Positions 18,001 to 24,268 of a DNA stretch of 34,766 bases are shown here, in pieces. The translations under genes were made by a program, and so were the position numbers. The first letter of the stretch is position 1, and each line of letters starts with the position of its first letter. Under the pieces are notes generated by a model. That model was not told the origin of the DNA, searched no databases, and was given only the letters and a program-made list of their open reading frames with translations. This DNA comes from a virus, in the IMG/VR virus record IMGVR_UViG_3300043313_000583, positions 1 through 34,766 of that record, one strand, 5' to 3'.

Positions 18001-18036
18001 TACATCTACCAGGAGTTCGCCGGCGCCAGGTTCTAA
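15022..18036 (+). CDS. Large tail fibre / receptor-binding protein
   Basis: 1004 residues from ATG 15022 (overlapping the previous stop). Residues 1-180 are a beta-rich attachment region (VSQVLERVRGSVLVVDAAAA). At about 183-277 is a fibronectin-III-like domain with a Thr/Pro hinge before it. VGAIKADMITAGTLQSDVVV at about 283 and the following GVRLVESDGTTLINLP are typical of siphovirus tip proteins. Residues about 410-650 repeat WYDGTNYWYLNVGGELVKV-like blades and may be a beta-propeller. Residues about 880-1000 look like a concanavalin/LamG domain (WYLLELEVNAAGTSVDFYVN). Most likely the host-recognition protein. Confidence 0.86.
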   Translation: MRTGRVSQVLERVRGSVLVVDAAAAATTISLETVADFDDAGGTARIHDDTAGTTAIVTYDTLDDDLNTLHLTAGLAGSWTALTTAVDVNPAATDRIAAVVVDDAEAELDEVDARVPYSLFDRLPVGVRTNNEREAVELADAITSWEIADVIGSTPVVDGSYIDTTTLPPNPTDGLPPTTSPTPTVIGMVSALFVRWAGITNADAVDYDVHVSATTGFTPGPSTLVGTTPSTIATIRALQSGAALLAGVPYYVKIVAHDADGSATASAEGSGQLATVTGPDIAVGAIKADMITAGTLQSDVVVGGYLGSDVQGAASRHWEADGAGVRLVESDGTTLINLPTDALQEAVFNGSVRALDLTVLAGALLQGQSQLDKASVLKLASKLSNPLVKPTLTQDVETIAWNTASAEPPEDRSALWYDGTNYWYLNVGGELVKVNSAGTELSRTVLAESADCGIVKVGSYWYAAQLTFSGTAYHLYWVVFNDSAGVPGTIASGPTAVVELSTGALNTYTKTYRPMLTTDGTDLFLAVSNQPSNAKLWVSKYTAPGTGAIPVQSGAAVVSDDLTCSENIQAFYRGSGDLGAVRNIVAVYARPNYQSYTTAGVHTTTEDWKRAGNAFSDLTSEGLVYDGTQFKALQETGKALWKFSTWVFSGTTAKYWAAYTWYDSAGTVHETALSPRNSITMDERRRLSVSWPTIPVGGAEDPDSVRIYVKQATSDPGAAFGSYFRQGTSFAGSQAFVLYSTATAGSQAAVFLASTPGIIQADAGEWVHRGDGTRQGLYVPLRCFEDYQEFLTPDTDRMGPWQLFSSGAGADWVAGVVASPSHIGVMSGDTGTTNAGLSGIFTAAAGLQLGGGKLRTWCLLRTPASLSDTAGAQSYWIVFGLEDGTAYTGSTRRCVIRYSDNVNSGAWQGETNDGTDVLDPLDDNGGAITVAAATWYLLELEVNAAGTSVDFYVNQVLKGTIATHVPAADQLRITGQIEKRTGTAARGIVMDTAYIYQEFAGARF

Positions 18037-18073
18037 GGGTAGGCTGGACCGACCGAGCGAAGGGGGAGACATA

Positions 18074-18859
18074 GTGCCGTATCAGATCAGGCGCCGCGAC
18101 AAGCTGCCGTTCGTGCACGATCAGCGGCTGGACCTGGACGAGATCAAGGCCGCGATCCACGACCGATGGGACCACGACGGCGGGCCGGGCCAGGTCCGGC
18201 TGCCGGACGAAGACTGGTCCGCGGACTACCTGGGCCGCGTGGAGCTGACGGACGAAGTGGTGCGCCGTGCGCACGCGCTCGTGCCCAAGGCCGTGCGGTT
18301 CCGGCTGAACGCCAAGAGCACCGACAAGGATGGCCGGCCGGACGGGCCGGTGTACCTGGTGCGGCGCGTGCCGGCGCTCACGATCGGGCCGGCAGAATCC
18401 ACGCCGGCGTGGCCGGGCTACCCGATGGACAACTGGTCGCCGCCGATGCAGCGCGTGGTGCGTGTCGCGTACGGGATCGACCACGACCTGCGATGCAACG
18501 GCGGCGCGTACACGCGGCCGGTGAACCCGCCGGACTGGTGGCATCCGGGCATGGGGCTGCCGGCGGGTTCCACGTGGTCGCAGCACGCGCGGTTCAAGGC
18601 GCTGGCCTGTCGGGGCAACGCTGCGGACCTGGTGTTCTACACGGCCGGCGGCGACGTGGACATGACGCAGCTGGACCGGCACGCGGCGCGCATGGTCGCG
18701 ATCGCGCGTGCCGGCGAGCTGCCCGAGTTGGGGCGCCTGATCATCCGCGACCACAGCTACCGCAAGTCCACCGGCTACGCGGCCGAGTCCTACGGCGGCG
18801 TGTACCACTACCACGAGCACACCGAGTCGGTGTACCAGTCGGGTCCGGTGTGCAGCTAG
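18074..18859 (+). CDS. Unknown protein, possible M15-like zinc peptidase (endolysin candidate)
   Basis: 261 residues from GTG 18074 behind AAGGGGGAGACA. No family is certain. The C-terminal half contains S169-Q-H171, then GNAADL with D185, then GVYHYHEH with H245/H247/H249: the order His, Asp, His-x-His resembles the metal ligands of M15 (DD-carboxypeptidase/VanX-type) peptidases, but His to Asp spacing is 14 rather than the usual 7. Position after the tail genes and before the small membrane proteins fits an endolysin. Residues 1-110 are a charged region of unknown role. An alternative is a tail-associated protein. No signal peptide. Confidence 0.6.
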   Translation: MPYQIRRRDKLPFVHDQRLDLDEIKAAIHDRWDHDGGPGQVRLPDEDWSADYLGRVELTDEVVRRAHALVPKAVRFRLNAKSTDKDGRPDGPVYLVRRVPALTIGPAESTPAWPGYPMDNWSPPMQRVVRVAYGIDHDLRCNGGAYTRPVNPPDWWHPGMGLPAGSTWSQHARFKALACRGNAADLVFYTAGGDVDMTQLDRHAARMVAIARAGELPELGRLIIRDHSYRKSTGYAAESYGGVYHYHEHTESVYQSGPVCS

Positions 18860-19153
18860 GTGGACACCGGCAGCTGGCTCGACCTGCTGGTGGGTCCGGG
18901 CGGGCTGCTGGTCGCGCTGCTCGTGGTGATCGTCACGGGCATGCGCCGACGGTGGGTGTTCGGGTGGCAGTACGATGCAGCACTGAAGGACTGCGAAGAG
19001 TGGAAGTCGCGCGCGCTGCGCGCGATGGGGGTGGCCGAACGTGCAACCGACACGACGGTGGCCGTGGTGAAACAGCAGGTGCTGCCACCACTGCGCGCGG
19101 CGTCGGACGACGAGCTGCTGCGGCAGGCGCGGGATCGTGGGCTGATCGAGTGA
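18860..19153 (+). CDS. Small membrane protein, holin-like
   Basis: 97 residues from GTG 18860 immediately after the previous stop. One membrane segment at residues about 9-27 (LLVGPGGLLVALLVVIVTGM) is followed by RRR and a charged helical cytoplasmic tail ending in ELLRQARDRGLIE. Its place behind the lysin candidate and before other membrane proteins suggests holin or holin-partner function; that is inference. It ends in GTGA overlapping the next gene. Confidence 0.72.
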   Translation: MDTGSWLDLLVGPGGLLVALLVVIVTGMRRRWVFGWQYDAALKDCEEWKSRALRAMGVAERATDTTVAVVKQQVLPPLRAASDDELLRQARDRGLIE

Positions 19154-19320
19154 AGCTGCCAGGGTGGTCGCGCCGGCACGAGCATGAGCGCGACCTGTCC
19201 GAGCGTGTGGACGACCAGGCGCGCGACCTGCGCGCGCTCGACCAGCGGCTGGACCGTGTGGAGCGCCAGGTGAAGATCAGCCGGCAACTCGCGCTGCGCC
19301 GGCTGGAGCGGGGCAGCTGA
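19150..19320 (+). CDS. Small charged coiled-coil protein
   Basis: 56 residues from GTG 19150, which overlaps the preceding stop (GTGA). The protein is almost entirely charged with a heptad-like pattern (LSERVDDQARDLRALDQRLD, then RVERQVKISRQLALRRLE). Its stop overlaps the next ATG at 19320. The tight double coupling between two membrane-protein genes supports a real gene; it could regulate or scaffold the neighbouring membrane proteins. Function unknown. Confidence 0.68.
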   Translation: MKLPGWSRRHEHERDLSERVDDQARDLRALDQRLDRVERQVKISRQLALRRLERGS

Positions 19321-19712
19321 TGAGCCGCACGGTGGACCTGCTGGAGCTGGTGTGGACCGTGATCGCTGTCGTCGGGTTCGTGTCGTCGATCGGCAACGTG
19401 TGGGCGGCGACCGGCGACCGGCGCCTGGCGCTGATGGCGAACACCAACGGGTACGGGGCGGCCATGCTCGGGTACACGCTCGCGCAGGAAGTCCTGCGCA
19501 TGATCGCCGAAGTGGGGTTCGTGGCCGCCGGCGCGTGGGCCATGACGCAGCCAACGCCGGACCCTGCGCCGTCCACATCGCCGGTGGCGATCGTCGCGCT
19601 CGTGGGCGCCAACCTGGTGATCAGCGCCAACAGCGTTACGACCGGGTACACGCGGCGTCGGCTCGCGAAGATCGCGCAGGACCAGTTCGAGGACACGAAG
19701 GGGGAATCGTGA
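19320..19712 (+). CDS. Multi-pass membrane protein, holin candidate
   Basis: 130 residues from ATG 19320 overlapping the previous stop. Hydrophobic stretches at about 10-29 (VWTVIAVVGFVSSIGNVWA), 57-77 (EVLRMIAEVGFVAAGAWAM) and 87-104 (PVAIVALVGANLVISANSV) predict three membrane spans, with a charged C-terminus (RRRLAKIAQDQFEDTKGES). Small size, several spans and place in the lysis block make it a good holin candidate. Confidence 0.74.
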   Translation: MSRTVDLLELVWTVIAVVGFVSSIGNVWAATGDRRLALMANTNGYGAAMLGYTLAQEVLRMIAEVGFVAAGAWAMTQPTPDPAPSTSPVAIVALVGANLVISANSVTTGYTRRRLAKIAQDQFEDTKGES

Positions 19713-19972
19713 TGGACAACGACACGACGACGACAGGTCCGGTGGATCGCACCGGCGCGTCACCGGCCGCGAGGCCGACGGAGTGGATCGCTGCCGTGGC
19801 TGGGCTCGTGACGGCAGTGGTGGCGTACCTGAACGACCGTGACGTGGCCGCGCTCGTGGCGGTGGCCACGGGTTCGCTGCCCACGATCGTCACGGCAGTG
19901 ACGGCGTGGTACGACCGCCGGCACGGTGGCGCTGTGACTGCGACGCCGGCGGGTGAGGATTCGCTGGGTTAG
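19712..19972 (+). CDS. Small membrane protein, second holin candidate
   Basis: 86 residues from ATG 19712 (GTG 19709 in frame is an alternative) with AAGGGGGAATCG before it. The N-terminal 25 residues are polar and Thr-rich; hydrophobic segments at about 25-42 (WIAAVAGLVTAVVAYL) and 47-65 (VAALVAVATGSLPTIVTAV) end in WYDRRHGG and a polar tail. Two short spans with a charged end is a common holin layout. Last gene before the hairpin at 19984-20034. Confidence 0.72.
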   Translation: MDNDTTTTGPVDRTGASPAARPTEWIAAVAGLVTAVVAYLNDRDVAALVAVATGSLPTIVTAVTAWYDRRHGGAVTATPAGEDSLG

Positions 19973-19983
19973 TCGCGCACGTC

Positions 19984-20034
19984 GGTGGCCGGCTGGTCGC
20001 GCTCGGGCTGTCTCCCCCGCGCCAGTCGGCCACC
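19984..20034 (+). terminator. 13-bp inverted repeat closing the late operon
   Basis: GGTGGCCGGCTGG (19984-19996) pairs with CCAGTCGGCCACC (20022-20034) with a single G-T wobble; the 25-base loop contains CCCCCGCG. It starts 11 bases after the last lysis-region gene and precedes a promoter-like gap. There is no U-run. It shares CCGGCTGGTCGCG with the hairpin at 33349-33403. Confidence 0.66.
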
Positions 20035-20039
20035 ATCAT

Positions 20040-20070
20040 GTCGCGGACCCGTGCTAGGGTCCTAGACGCA
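20040..20070 (+). promoter_or_regulatory. Candidate promoter/operator CTAGGGTCCTAG
   Basis: The gap before the gene at 20091 holds CTAGG-GT-CCTAG (20054-20065), an inverted repeat of five bases around two. TAGGGT inside it (20055-20060) fits the TANNNT -10 box of actinobacterial housekeeping promoters; no good -35 box is seen. The same GACCCTAG word occurs at 31393-31400. Confidence 0.4.
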
Positions 20071-20090
20071 CCACGAGGGAAGGGGAGCAC

Positions 20091-20597
20091 ATGAGCGACA
20101 CCGACACGATCCAGCCCGACCTGTTCGGCGGTGGACTGCCGGCATGCGGCGCGCTCGCGCCGAGCCCGACGGAGGACCCGTGCAGCTGGCCGGCGAACGG
20201 CCACGAGCGCCACAGCTGGCAGCCACCACCCGAGTCGTACCCGGAGGCGATCCTGGGCCAGCCGGCGTTCGACCGCGAGGCCGTGGAGCTCGCACGGACC
20301 ACGGACCCGGACACGTCACATGTGGCGGCCGCCACCATCGCGGGATCGGGCACCGTGCGCGCCATGCTGCGGCTGCTGCTCCAGCAGTTCGCCGGCGGCG
20401 AGCAGCTCACGTCCGAGCAGGCGTCGCTCCGCGCGGAGCTGGAGCCCGAGAAGTGTTCCAAGCGCACCAGCGACCTGATCCGGCTGGGGTTCCTGGCGCC
20501 GACAGGCGAGCAGCGCCTGGGGACCACAGGGAGGCCGCAGCGCGTGCTGGCCATCACTGGTCGGGGAAGGGAGGCGCTGGGCACAGGGATCAGCTGA
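20091..20597 (+). CDS. Winged-helix-like putative regulator
   Basis: 168 residues, GAAGGGGAGCAC before ATG 20091. Residues 1-60 are Pro-rich and polar. From residue 68, ARTTDPDTSHVAAATI is a phrase common in phage small proteins that carry a C-terminal winged helix; then come VRAMLRLLLQQFAGGEQLTS, SKRTSDLIRLGFLAPTGEQR and PQRVLAITGRGREAL, matching helix, recognition helix and wing. Likely a DNA-binding protein of the early region. It is the first gene after the late-operon hairpin. The target is unknown. Confidence 0.78.
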   Translation: MSDTDTIQPDLFGGGLPACGALAPSPTEDPCSWPANGHERHSWQPPPESYPEAILGQPAFDREAVELARTTDPDTSHVAAATIAGSGTVRAMLRLLLQQFAGGEQLTSEQASLRAELEPEKCSKRTSDLIRLGFLAPTGEQRLGTTGRPQRVLAITGRGREALGTGIS

Positions 20598-20606
20598 GGG
20601 CGATTG

Positions 20607-20617
20607 CAAACGGTTTG
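20607..20617 (+). promoter_or_regulatory. CAAAC-G-GTTTG palindrome
   Basis: An 11-base palindrome lies in the gap after the winged-helix gene and 130 bases before the next likely start. It stands out from the surrounding GC-rich DNA by being AT-rich and symmetric. It could be an operator. No clear -35/-10 pair goes with it. Confidence 0.3.
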
Positions 20618-20748
20618 TCACACGTGGGCGGACTGTCGCTGGACCTGCGCAGCTGCAAGGAAGACCCGTGGCTAAGGCCAGCCGAAGTCGGTGGCCATTC
20701 CTACCGCCGGACAGCGAGCCCACCTATACGGAACGAAGGGGAGACAGG

Positions 20749-21045
20749 ATGGACCCGGAACAGGGCAACAAGGCAGCACAGGCGCCGACGCTCGCACAGC
20801 AGCTGCAAGTGCTCCGCGAGCACGCGCTGTCCGAAGTGAAGGACGCCGCCGGCGACGTGGCCAAGGCCGACCGCGCGCGCACGATGGCACGCAGCCGGCT
20901 GGGGGACGCGTGCGCCGTCGCGATCGACGTGGGGCTGTCGGCCGAGGACGTGGCAGTGGCGGCCGGCGTGTCTGCCGGCACCGTTCGTGGATATGCGACG
21001 GTGGGCAAGCCGGCGAAGCCGAAGGGGGACGCGGCCAAGGCGTGA
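20749..21045 (+). CDS. Small HTH-like protein
   Basis: 98 residues from ATG 20749, chosen because GAAGGGGAGACAGG precedes it; GTG 20668 in the same frame would add 27 residues. The middle is a charged helix (VLREHALSEVKDAAGDVAKA), and residues 67-86 (GLSAEDVAVAAGVSAGTVRG) read as a helix-turn-helix with the GVS turn. Probably a DNA-binding protein. It ends in GTGA overlapping the next gene. Whether it controls its own or other phage operons is not visible. Confidence 0.75.
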   Translation: MDPEQGNKAAQAPTLAQQLQVLREHALSEVKDAAGDVAKADRARTMARSRLGDACAVAIDVGLSAEDVAVAAGVSAGTVRGYATVGKPAKPKGDAAKA

Positions 21046-21344
21046 CGCGCTACGCGAACCCGTACCGTCCGACGATCGCGCCGGCGATCACACGTCGGTT
21101 CCGGTGGTCCAACGTGGACCTGCACCTGGAGCTGGGCCGGCGTGTGGCCGACGCGATCGCGTCCGAGAACGAACCGCCGGTACTCCACAGCCGGCTGTCC
21201 GTCGTGAAGGAACGCCTGTGGCGCGCGCGCCGGTTCGCTCCCGATGGCGACCCGGTGCTGCGCTGTCTGCACCACGTGCCATTGTCCGTCTGCCCGCTGT
21301 GCGATCAGCACGAGCGCGACCGCGGGGCGTGCACCTGCTACTGA
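21042..21344 (+). CDS. Hypothetical protein with Cys-rich C-terminus
   Basis: 100 residues from GTG 21042, overlapping the previous stop. The middle is basic (ERLWRARRFAPDGD); the end CLHHVPLSVCPLCDQHERDR and CTC contains several Cys/His that could bind zinc. It sits between a putative DNA-binding protein and the ERF recombinase, so a nucleic-acid role is possible. No family recognised. Confidence 0.7.
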   Translation: MTRYANPYRPTIAPAITRRFRWSNVDLHLELGRRVADAIASENEPPVLHSRLSVVKERLWRARRFAPDGDPVLRCLHHVPLSVCPLCDQHERDRGACTCY

Positions 21345-21353
21345 GGGGGAGAC

Positions 21354-21998
21354 ATGCGAACGTCCGAGAACACGGCGGCGATCGCGGAGGCGCTCGCGAA
21401 AGCGCAGGCGTCGATCGCGAACCCGAGCGCCGACCAGCAGGCCAGGATCGCGCACAAGGGCGGCGGGTCCCACAGCTACAGCTACGCGTCGCTCGCGGCG
21501 CTGATGGACCTGGCACGCGAGGCGCTGTCGCCGGTGGGCATCGCGGTGACGCAGGAAGCGATCGGCGACACCACCACCGTCGGTGTGATCACGCGGCTGT
21601 CGCACAGCTCCGGCGAGTGGATGGAGCTGGGACCGTGGAGCACCGGCGTGACGACCGAGGCCGAAGTGAAGTCGCGCGCCATGATCCTCACGAGCCTGCG
21701 CCGGCATCACATCGTCGCGGCGCTCGGGCTCGCGCTCGTGGAAGGTGACGCCGCCGGCGAGCGCGCGCCGGCTCCCGAGGACGAACCGCCGATAGAACAG
21801 CGCCAGTCGATGATGGACCAGGACCAGGCCATAGCTGCGGTGCGCCAGCTGGGCGTGAACGCCGGCATGACGCCGACGGCGCTGGACAGCTACGTGGACA
21901 ACACGTACGGCAAGCCGATCAGGAAGCTGTCGCCGGCGGAGCTGGCCGAGGTCGCGGTGAAGCTGCGGGACACCGCTGGGGAGCTGTCGCCGGCGTGA
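21354..21998 (+). CDS. ERF-family single-strand annealing recombinase
   Basis: 214 residues, GAGGGGGAGAC before ATG 21354. ERF proteins anneal complementary single strands in phage recombination and genome circularisation. The core YSYASLAALMDLAREALSPV followed by GIAVTQEAIGD, TTVGVITRLSHSSGEWMELG and the RAMILTSLRRHHIVAALGLA helix is the standard ERF pattern (Y-A-L, L...G..., T.L.H.SGEW). The C-terminal 60 residues form an acidic linker and a small helical domain (DQAIAAVRQLGVNAGMTPTA). No partner exonuclease or SSB is seen in the window. Confidence 0.9.
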   Translation: MRTSENTAAIAEALAKAQASIANPSADQQARIAHKGGGSHSYSYASLAALMDLAREALSPVGIAVTQEAIGDTTTVGVITRLSHSSGEWMELGPWSTGVTTEAEVKSRAMILTSLRRHHIVAALGLALVEGDAAGERAPAPEDEPPIEQRQSMMDQDQAIAAVRQLGVNAGMTPTALDSYVDNTYGKPIRKLSPAELAEVAVKLRDTAGELSPA

Positions 21999-22231
21999 GC
22001 GCGGCCACGCACGTGGACGTGTTCCCGACGTTCGGCCAGTGGCAGTGGGAACCGCGCGACGGCCGTGGCCGGCCGGCATGGGTGCAGCGGCTGGAGTGGA
22101 ACCGCCACAGCGGGCTGCACGCGACCCGCGAGGCCGCCGAGAAGTCTGCCGGCCTGGCCTACCCTGGCCTGCCGATCCGCGGGCCGAAACCGCCGGCGGC
22201 ATCGAAGCGCCGGCGTCGTTCCCGCAGGTAG
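21995..22231 (+). CDS. Small basic-tailed hypothetical protein
   Basis: 78 residues from GTG 21995, overlapping the ERF stop in GTGA. The protein begins with a TFGQWQWEPRDGRGRPAWVQ strand-like part, has EAAEKSAGLAYPGLPIRGPK in the middle, and ends in SKRRRRSRR, a strongly basic tail that could bind nucleic acid. Coupling to the recombinase suggests a shared operon. No family recognised. Confidence 0.66.
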   Translation: MSAATHVDVFPTFGQWQWEPRDGRGRPAWVQRLEWNRHSGLHATREAAEKSAGLAYPGLPIRGPKPPAASKRRRRSRR

Positions 22232-22238
22232 CGGGCTC

Positions 22239-22288
22239 GCGCCAGGGCGCTTGACAGGCCGGCGCTAGGGCGGTGTACACTTCCCGAC
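22239..22288 (+). promoter_or_regulatory. Promoter with flanking direct repeats (copy 1)
   Basis: TTGACA (22251-22256) is a perfect -35 box and TACACT (22276-22281) a good -10 box, spaced 19. Direct repeats GCGCCAGGGCG (22239-22249) and GCGCTAGGGCG (22262-22272) lie 23 bases apart, one just before the -35 and one in the spacer, as an operator would. Transcription is expected to start at or just before ATG 22289. The cassette recurs at 25919-25966. Confidence 0.72.
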
Positions 22289-22321
22289 ATGGCAACAGCG
22301 AGTGAGGGAAGGGAGCAGGGC

Positions 22322-22699
22322 ATGAGCGTGCGCAAGCCGCTGACGCTTCAGCTACAGGTGCGGGTGTCCCACGTGGTCCACACGATCGACGTGCAGCTGG
22401 ACGACTGGTGCGAAGCCTGCACGTCCACCGGCGTCGTGCAGTCCGAGGAATGGGCCACGTGGCTGCGCCGGTACGAGCACGAAGAGGCACGCCTGAAGGG
22501 CGAGCACGGCGGCCGCTGGTACGCGGAGCTGACGGACGAAACGTACGTGGCGCTCCAGCTCCGCGGATGGATGGAGCCGACCGGACCCGAAGAGCTGGCC
22601 TGTGGCGAGTGCGAGGGCGCAGGGTTCCGGCCGACCGAGATCGGCAGCACGATCCTCGGGCTCGTGACGCGCTACCACCATCCGGCGGTGGCGGCATGA
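22322..22699 (+). CDS. Hypothetical protein with split DnaJ-like zinc motif
   Basis: 125 residues from ATG 22322, preceded by GAGGGAAGGGAGCAGGGC. An in-frame ATG at 22289 would add 11 residues (ATASEGREQG...) and lies where a leaderless transcript would begin. WCEACTSTG near residue 32 and ACGECEGAG near residue 96 are two CxxCxxxG halves that could form one zinc centre; between them is a charged helical stretch. It heads the transcription unit of the first promoter cassette. Function unknown. Confidence 0.78.
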   Translation: MSVRKPLTLQLQVRVSHVVHTIDVQLDDWCEACTSTGVVQSEEWATWLRRYEHEEARLKGEHGGRWYAELTDETYVALQLRGWMEPTGPEELACGECEGAGFRPTEIGSTILGLVTRYHHPAVAA

Positions 22700-22839
22700 C
22701 CACGCGAGGGTGGCTGTACGCGCTCGCGAAACTGCTGGGCGACCTGTCGGCCGTTCAGCATGGAACGGTGGGCAAGCGCATCGCGCGCCGCGCTGCCGGC
22801 CGTATCACGGGGCGCGCGCTGGGAGGGCTGTTCAGGTGA
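22696..22839 (+). CDS. Small conserved basic phage protein
   Basis: 47 residues from ATG 22696, overlapping the previous stop in ATGA. The sequence (MTTRGWLYALAKLLGDLSAV, then GKRIARRAAGRITGRALGGL) is a short amphipathic basic protein of a type I associate with many actinobacteriophages. Function is not known. The downstream lipoprotein GTG overlaps its stop. Confidence 0.74.
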   Translation: MTTRGWLYALAKLLGDLSAVQHGTVGKRIARRAAGRITGRALGGLFR

Positions 22840-23129
22840 AAGCACTAGTGGCGGTGACGCTGGCGCTGGTCCTATCGGGCTGCGCCACGAGCACCACGAC
22901 GACGACGGAAAAGCCGGCGACGACGCAGGACAGCACGTCGCCGGACGAAGCGATGGCGGCCGCGGTCGTGGCCGGGCTGTCCGATCGGCAGGCGCGATCG
23001 TTCTGCCACGCGTTCTATGCCATGGGCAGCTACCACCAGGCGTTCGTAGCGTTCCGGTCGGGGTTCACCACCGGCAGCGATCACGTCGCGCACCTGGTGT
23101 TCGACGGACTGGTGGCGCGCTGTGGCTAA
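22836..23129 (+). CDS. Lipoprotein, phage moron candidate
   Basis: 97 residues from GTG 22836 (GTGA overlap). The first 16 residues (VKALVAVTLALVLSGC) are a lipoprotein signal with lipobox LSGC, C16 to be lipidated. A Thr/Lys-rich linker follows (TSTTTTTEKPATTQDSTSPD), then a small globular domain with two Cys (SFCHAFYAMGSYHQAFVAF; LVARCG). The mature protein would face outward on the cell membrane. Phage-encoded lipoproteins are known in other systems to block superinfection; that role here is inference. Confidence 0.85.
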   Translation: MKALVAVTLALVLSGCATSTTTTTEKPATTQDSTSPDEAMAAAVVAGLSDRQARSFCHAFYAMGSYHQAFVAFRSGFTTGSDHVAHLVFDGLVARCG

Positions 23130-23253
23130 GTCCTGGAGCGGTGAAGAGCGTGGCTGTGGACCGTGGGGGTTCCTGCTGCTGCTGCTGATGATCGCGGCAT
23201 CGTGGGGGCTCGTGTGGCTGCTCGTGCTGGGCATCCGGGCGGTGTACAGCTGA
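23122..23253 (+). CDS. Tiny single-span membrane protein
   Basis: 43 residues from GTG 23122 that overlaps the lipoprotein end by eight bases. Residues 15-40 (WGFLLLLLMIAASWGLVWLL and VLGIRAVY) span the membrane. Its stop overlaps the next ATG at 23253. It is followed by another single-span protein of nearly the same size. No family recognised. Confidence 0.64.
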   Translation: MAKSWSGEERGCGPWGFLLLLLMIAASWGLVWLLVLGIRAVYS

Positions 23254-23372
23254 TGGCCGAGCTGCCGAAGGGGAGCAACCTGGTGATCGGGTGGGTGGTC
23301 GTGCTGTCGTTCCTGGCGATCGTCGTGGCGGCCACGGTGTGGCTCGTGCACGTGTTCCTGGTGGGGTGCTGA
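23253..23372 (+). CDS. Tiny single-span membrane protein
   Basis: 39 residues from ATG 23253 (overlap TGATG). After a short polar N-terminus (MAELPKGSN) there is one membrane segment (IGWVVVLSFLAIVVAATVWL) and a short end VFLVGC. It forms a tight group with the lipoprotein and the preceding small membrane protein, so a membrane complex or a toxin-like membrane action is possible. Function unknown. Confidence 0.64.
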   Translation: MAELPKGSNLVIGWVVVLSFLAIVVAATVWLVHVFLVGC

Positions 23373-23373
23373 C

Positions 23374-23565
23374 ATGGCGCCGATGTGCGGCGACTGTGGC
23401 GGCGTCCTGCTGTACGACGTGGACGCCGGCGGCTGGTGGACGCACGGGCACGACGACCTGCCGGCGGTGCGGATATTCGACAGCGGCACGGGCGGCCCGG
23501 CGATCCTGGAAGGGCTACCGCCGACGCTGCACGTCGTGAGGGGGGACCGATGGACGAAGAGCTGA
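23374..23565 (+). CDS. Small CxxC hypothetical protein
   Basis: 63 residues from ATG 23374, GGTGGGG upstream. MCGDCGG at the N-terminus is a CxxC knuckle; the rest is strand-rich (LYDVDAGGWWTHGHDD, LHVVRGDRW). Only one Cys pair is present, although two His might complete a zinc site. It overlaps the next gene by 16 bases. Confidence 0.64.
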   Translation: MAPMCGDCGGVLLYDVDAGGWWTHGHDDLPAVRIFDSGTGGPAILEGLPPTLHVVRGDRWTKS

Positions 23566-23786
23566 CGACGGCGCAGCGTCGCGAGCTGGTGAAGCGCGCG
23601 GACAGGTGGGTGCGCTCGCGAGCGCGTGAGCAGGCCGACCGTCAGGCGTTCCAGCACTACGTGGCCGAGCTGACGATCCGGGGCGCGTCGGCCGGCGCTG
23701 TGGTCCGAGGGATGGGAGAACACGCGCCGATCAGTCGGGTGCGTGTGTGGCAGATCGGGAGGGAACATGCCAGCAACGACGCGTAA
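23550..23786 (+). CDS. Small HTH-like protein
   Basis: 78 residues from ATG 23550 behind GGGGGGACCG. A charged helix (TTAQRRELVKRADRWVRSRA) is followed by LTIRGASAGAVVRGMGEHAP and ISRVRVWQIGREH, which read as a helix-turn-helix ending in a sigma-region-4 or resolvase-like recognition helix. Likely DNA-binding. Its 3' end overlaps the next gene by about 20 bases. Confidence 0.7.
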   Translation: MDEELTTAQRRELVKRADRWVRSRAREQADRQAFQHYVAELTIRGASAGAVVRGMGEHAPISRVRVWQIGREHASNDA

Positions 23787-24267
23787 GGCACCGACGCCGG
23801 CGAAGCCGGTGGACACCGACCTGATCGTGCTGGTGGTCCACCGGCGTGGCTGTCGGGTGATCGCCGAAGAGCTGGAGCCGGCGTGGTACCTGCCGGGCGC
23901 CGCGCTGATCCAGGACCCACACCACGGGCTGCTGCTCCAGGCGCGGTGCAACGACCCGAGCTGCCCGGCCGTCGTGGGGATGGCGCTGCGGCCGCTACAG
24001 GATCGGCTGCTGGCGATCGCCGAAGAGCTGGCCGTGGACGAAGCCGAAGAGGGCAGCGACGGCCACCTGCGCACCGATATGTGCGTGGGCTGCGGCCGCC
24101 AGCTCGGGTGGAACGGGTACGGGTGGGTGGCGCAAGCCACCGGGATCGAGTGCGACGCGAGCCCGGACGGGCTGCACCACGGGTCGCAGGACGAACAGCC
24201 CGAGCCCGAGGGCGCCACGATCGAGCCCGAGCCGGACGCCGGCGACGACCCGAACCTGGGCGGCTGA
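23767..24267 (+). CDS. Cys-rich hypothetical protein with acidic tail
   Basis: 166 residues from ATG 23767, chosen for the GGGAGGGAAC before it. Middle region DLIVLVVHRRGCRVIAEELE and ARCNDPSCPAVVGMAL are followed by MCVGCGRQLGWNGYGWVAQA, a CxxC knuckle. The last 35 residues are Glu/Pro/Asp-rich. Possibly a zinc-binding protein acting on nucleic acid or protein; no family recognised. Confidence 0.7.
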   Translation: MPATTRKAPTPAKPVDTDLIVLVVHRRGCRVIAEELEPAWYLPGAALIQDPHHGLLLQARCNDPSCPAVVGMALRPLQDRLLAIAEELAVDEAEEGSDGHLRTDMCVGCGRQLGWNGYGWVAQATGIECDASPDGLHHGSQDEQPEPEGATIEPEPDAGDDPNLGG

Positions 24268-24268
24268 C

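Noticed and set aside
20724-22703. 659-residue open frame on the minus strand
   Set aside because: It is antisense to five coupled genes including the ERF recombinase, and its composition is that of a frame shadow.
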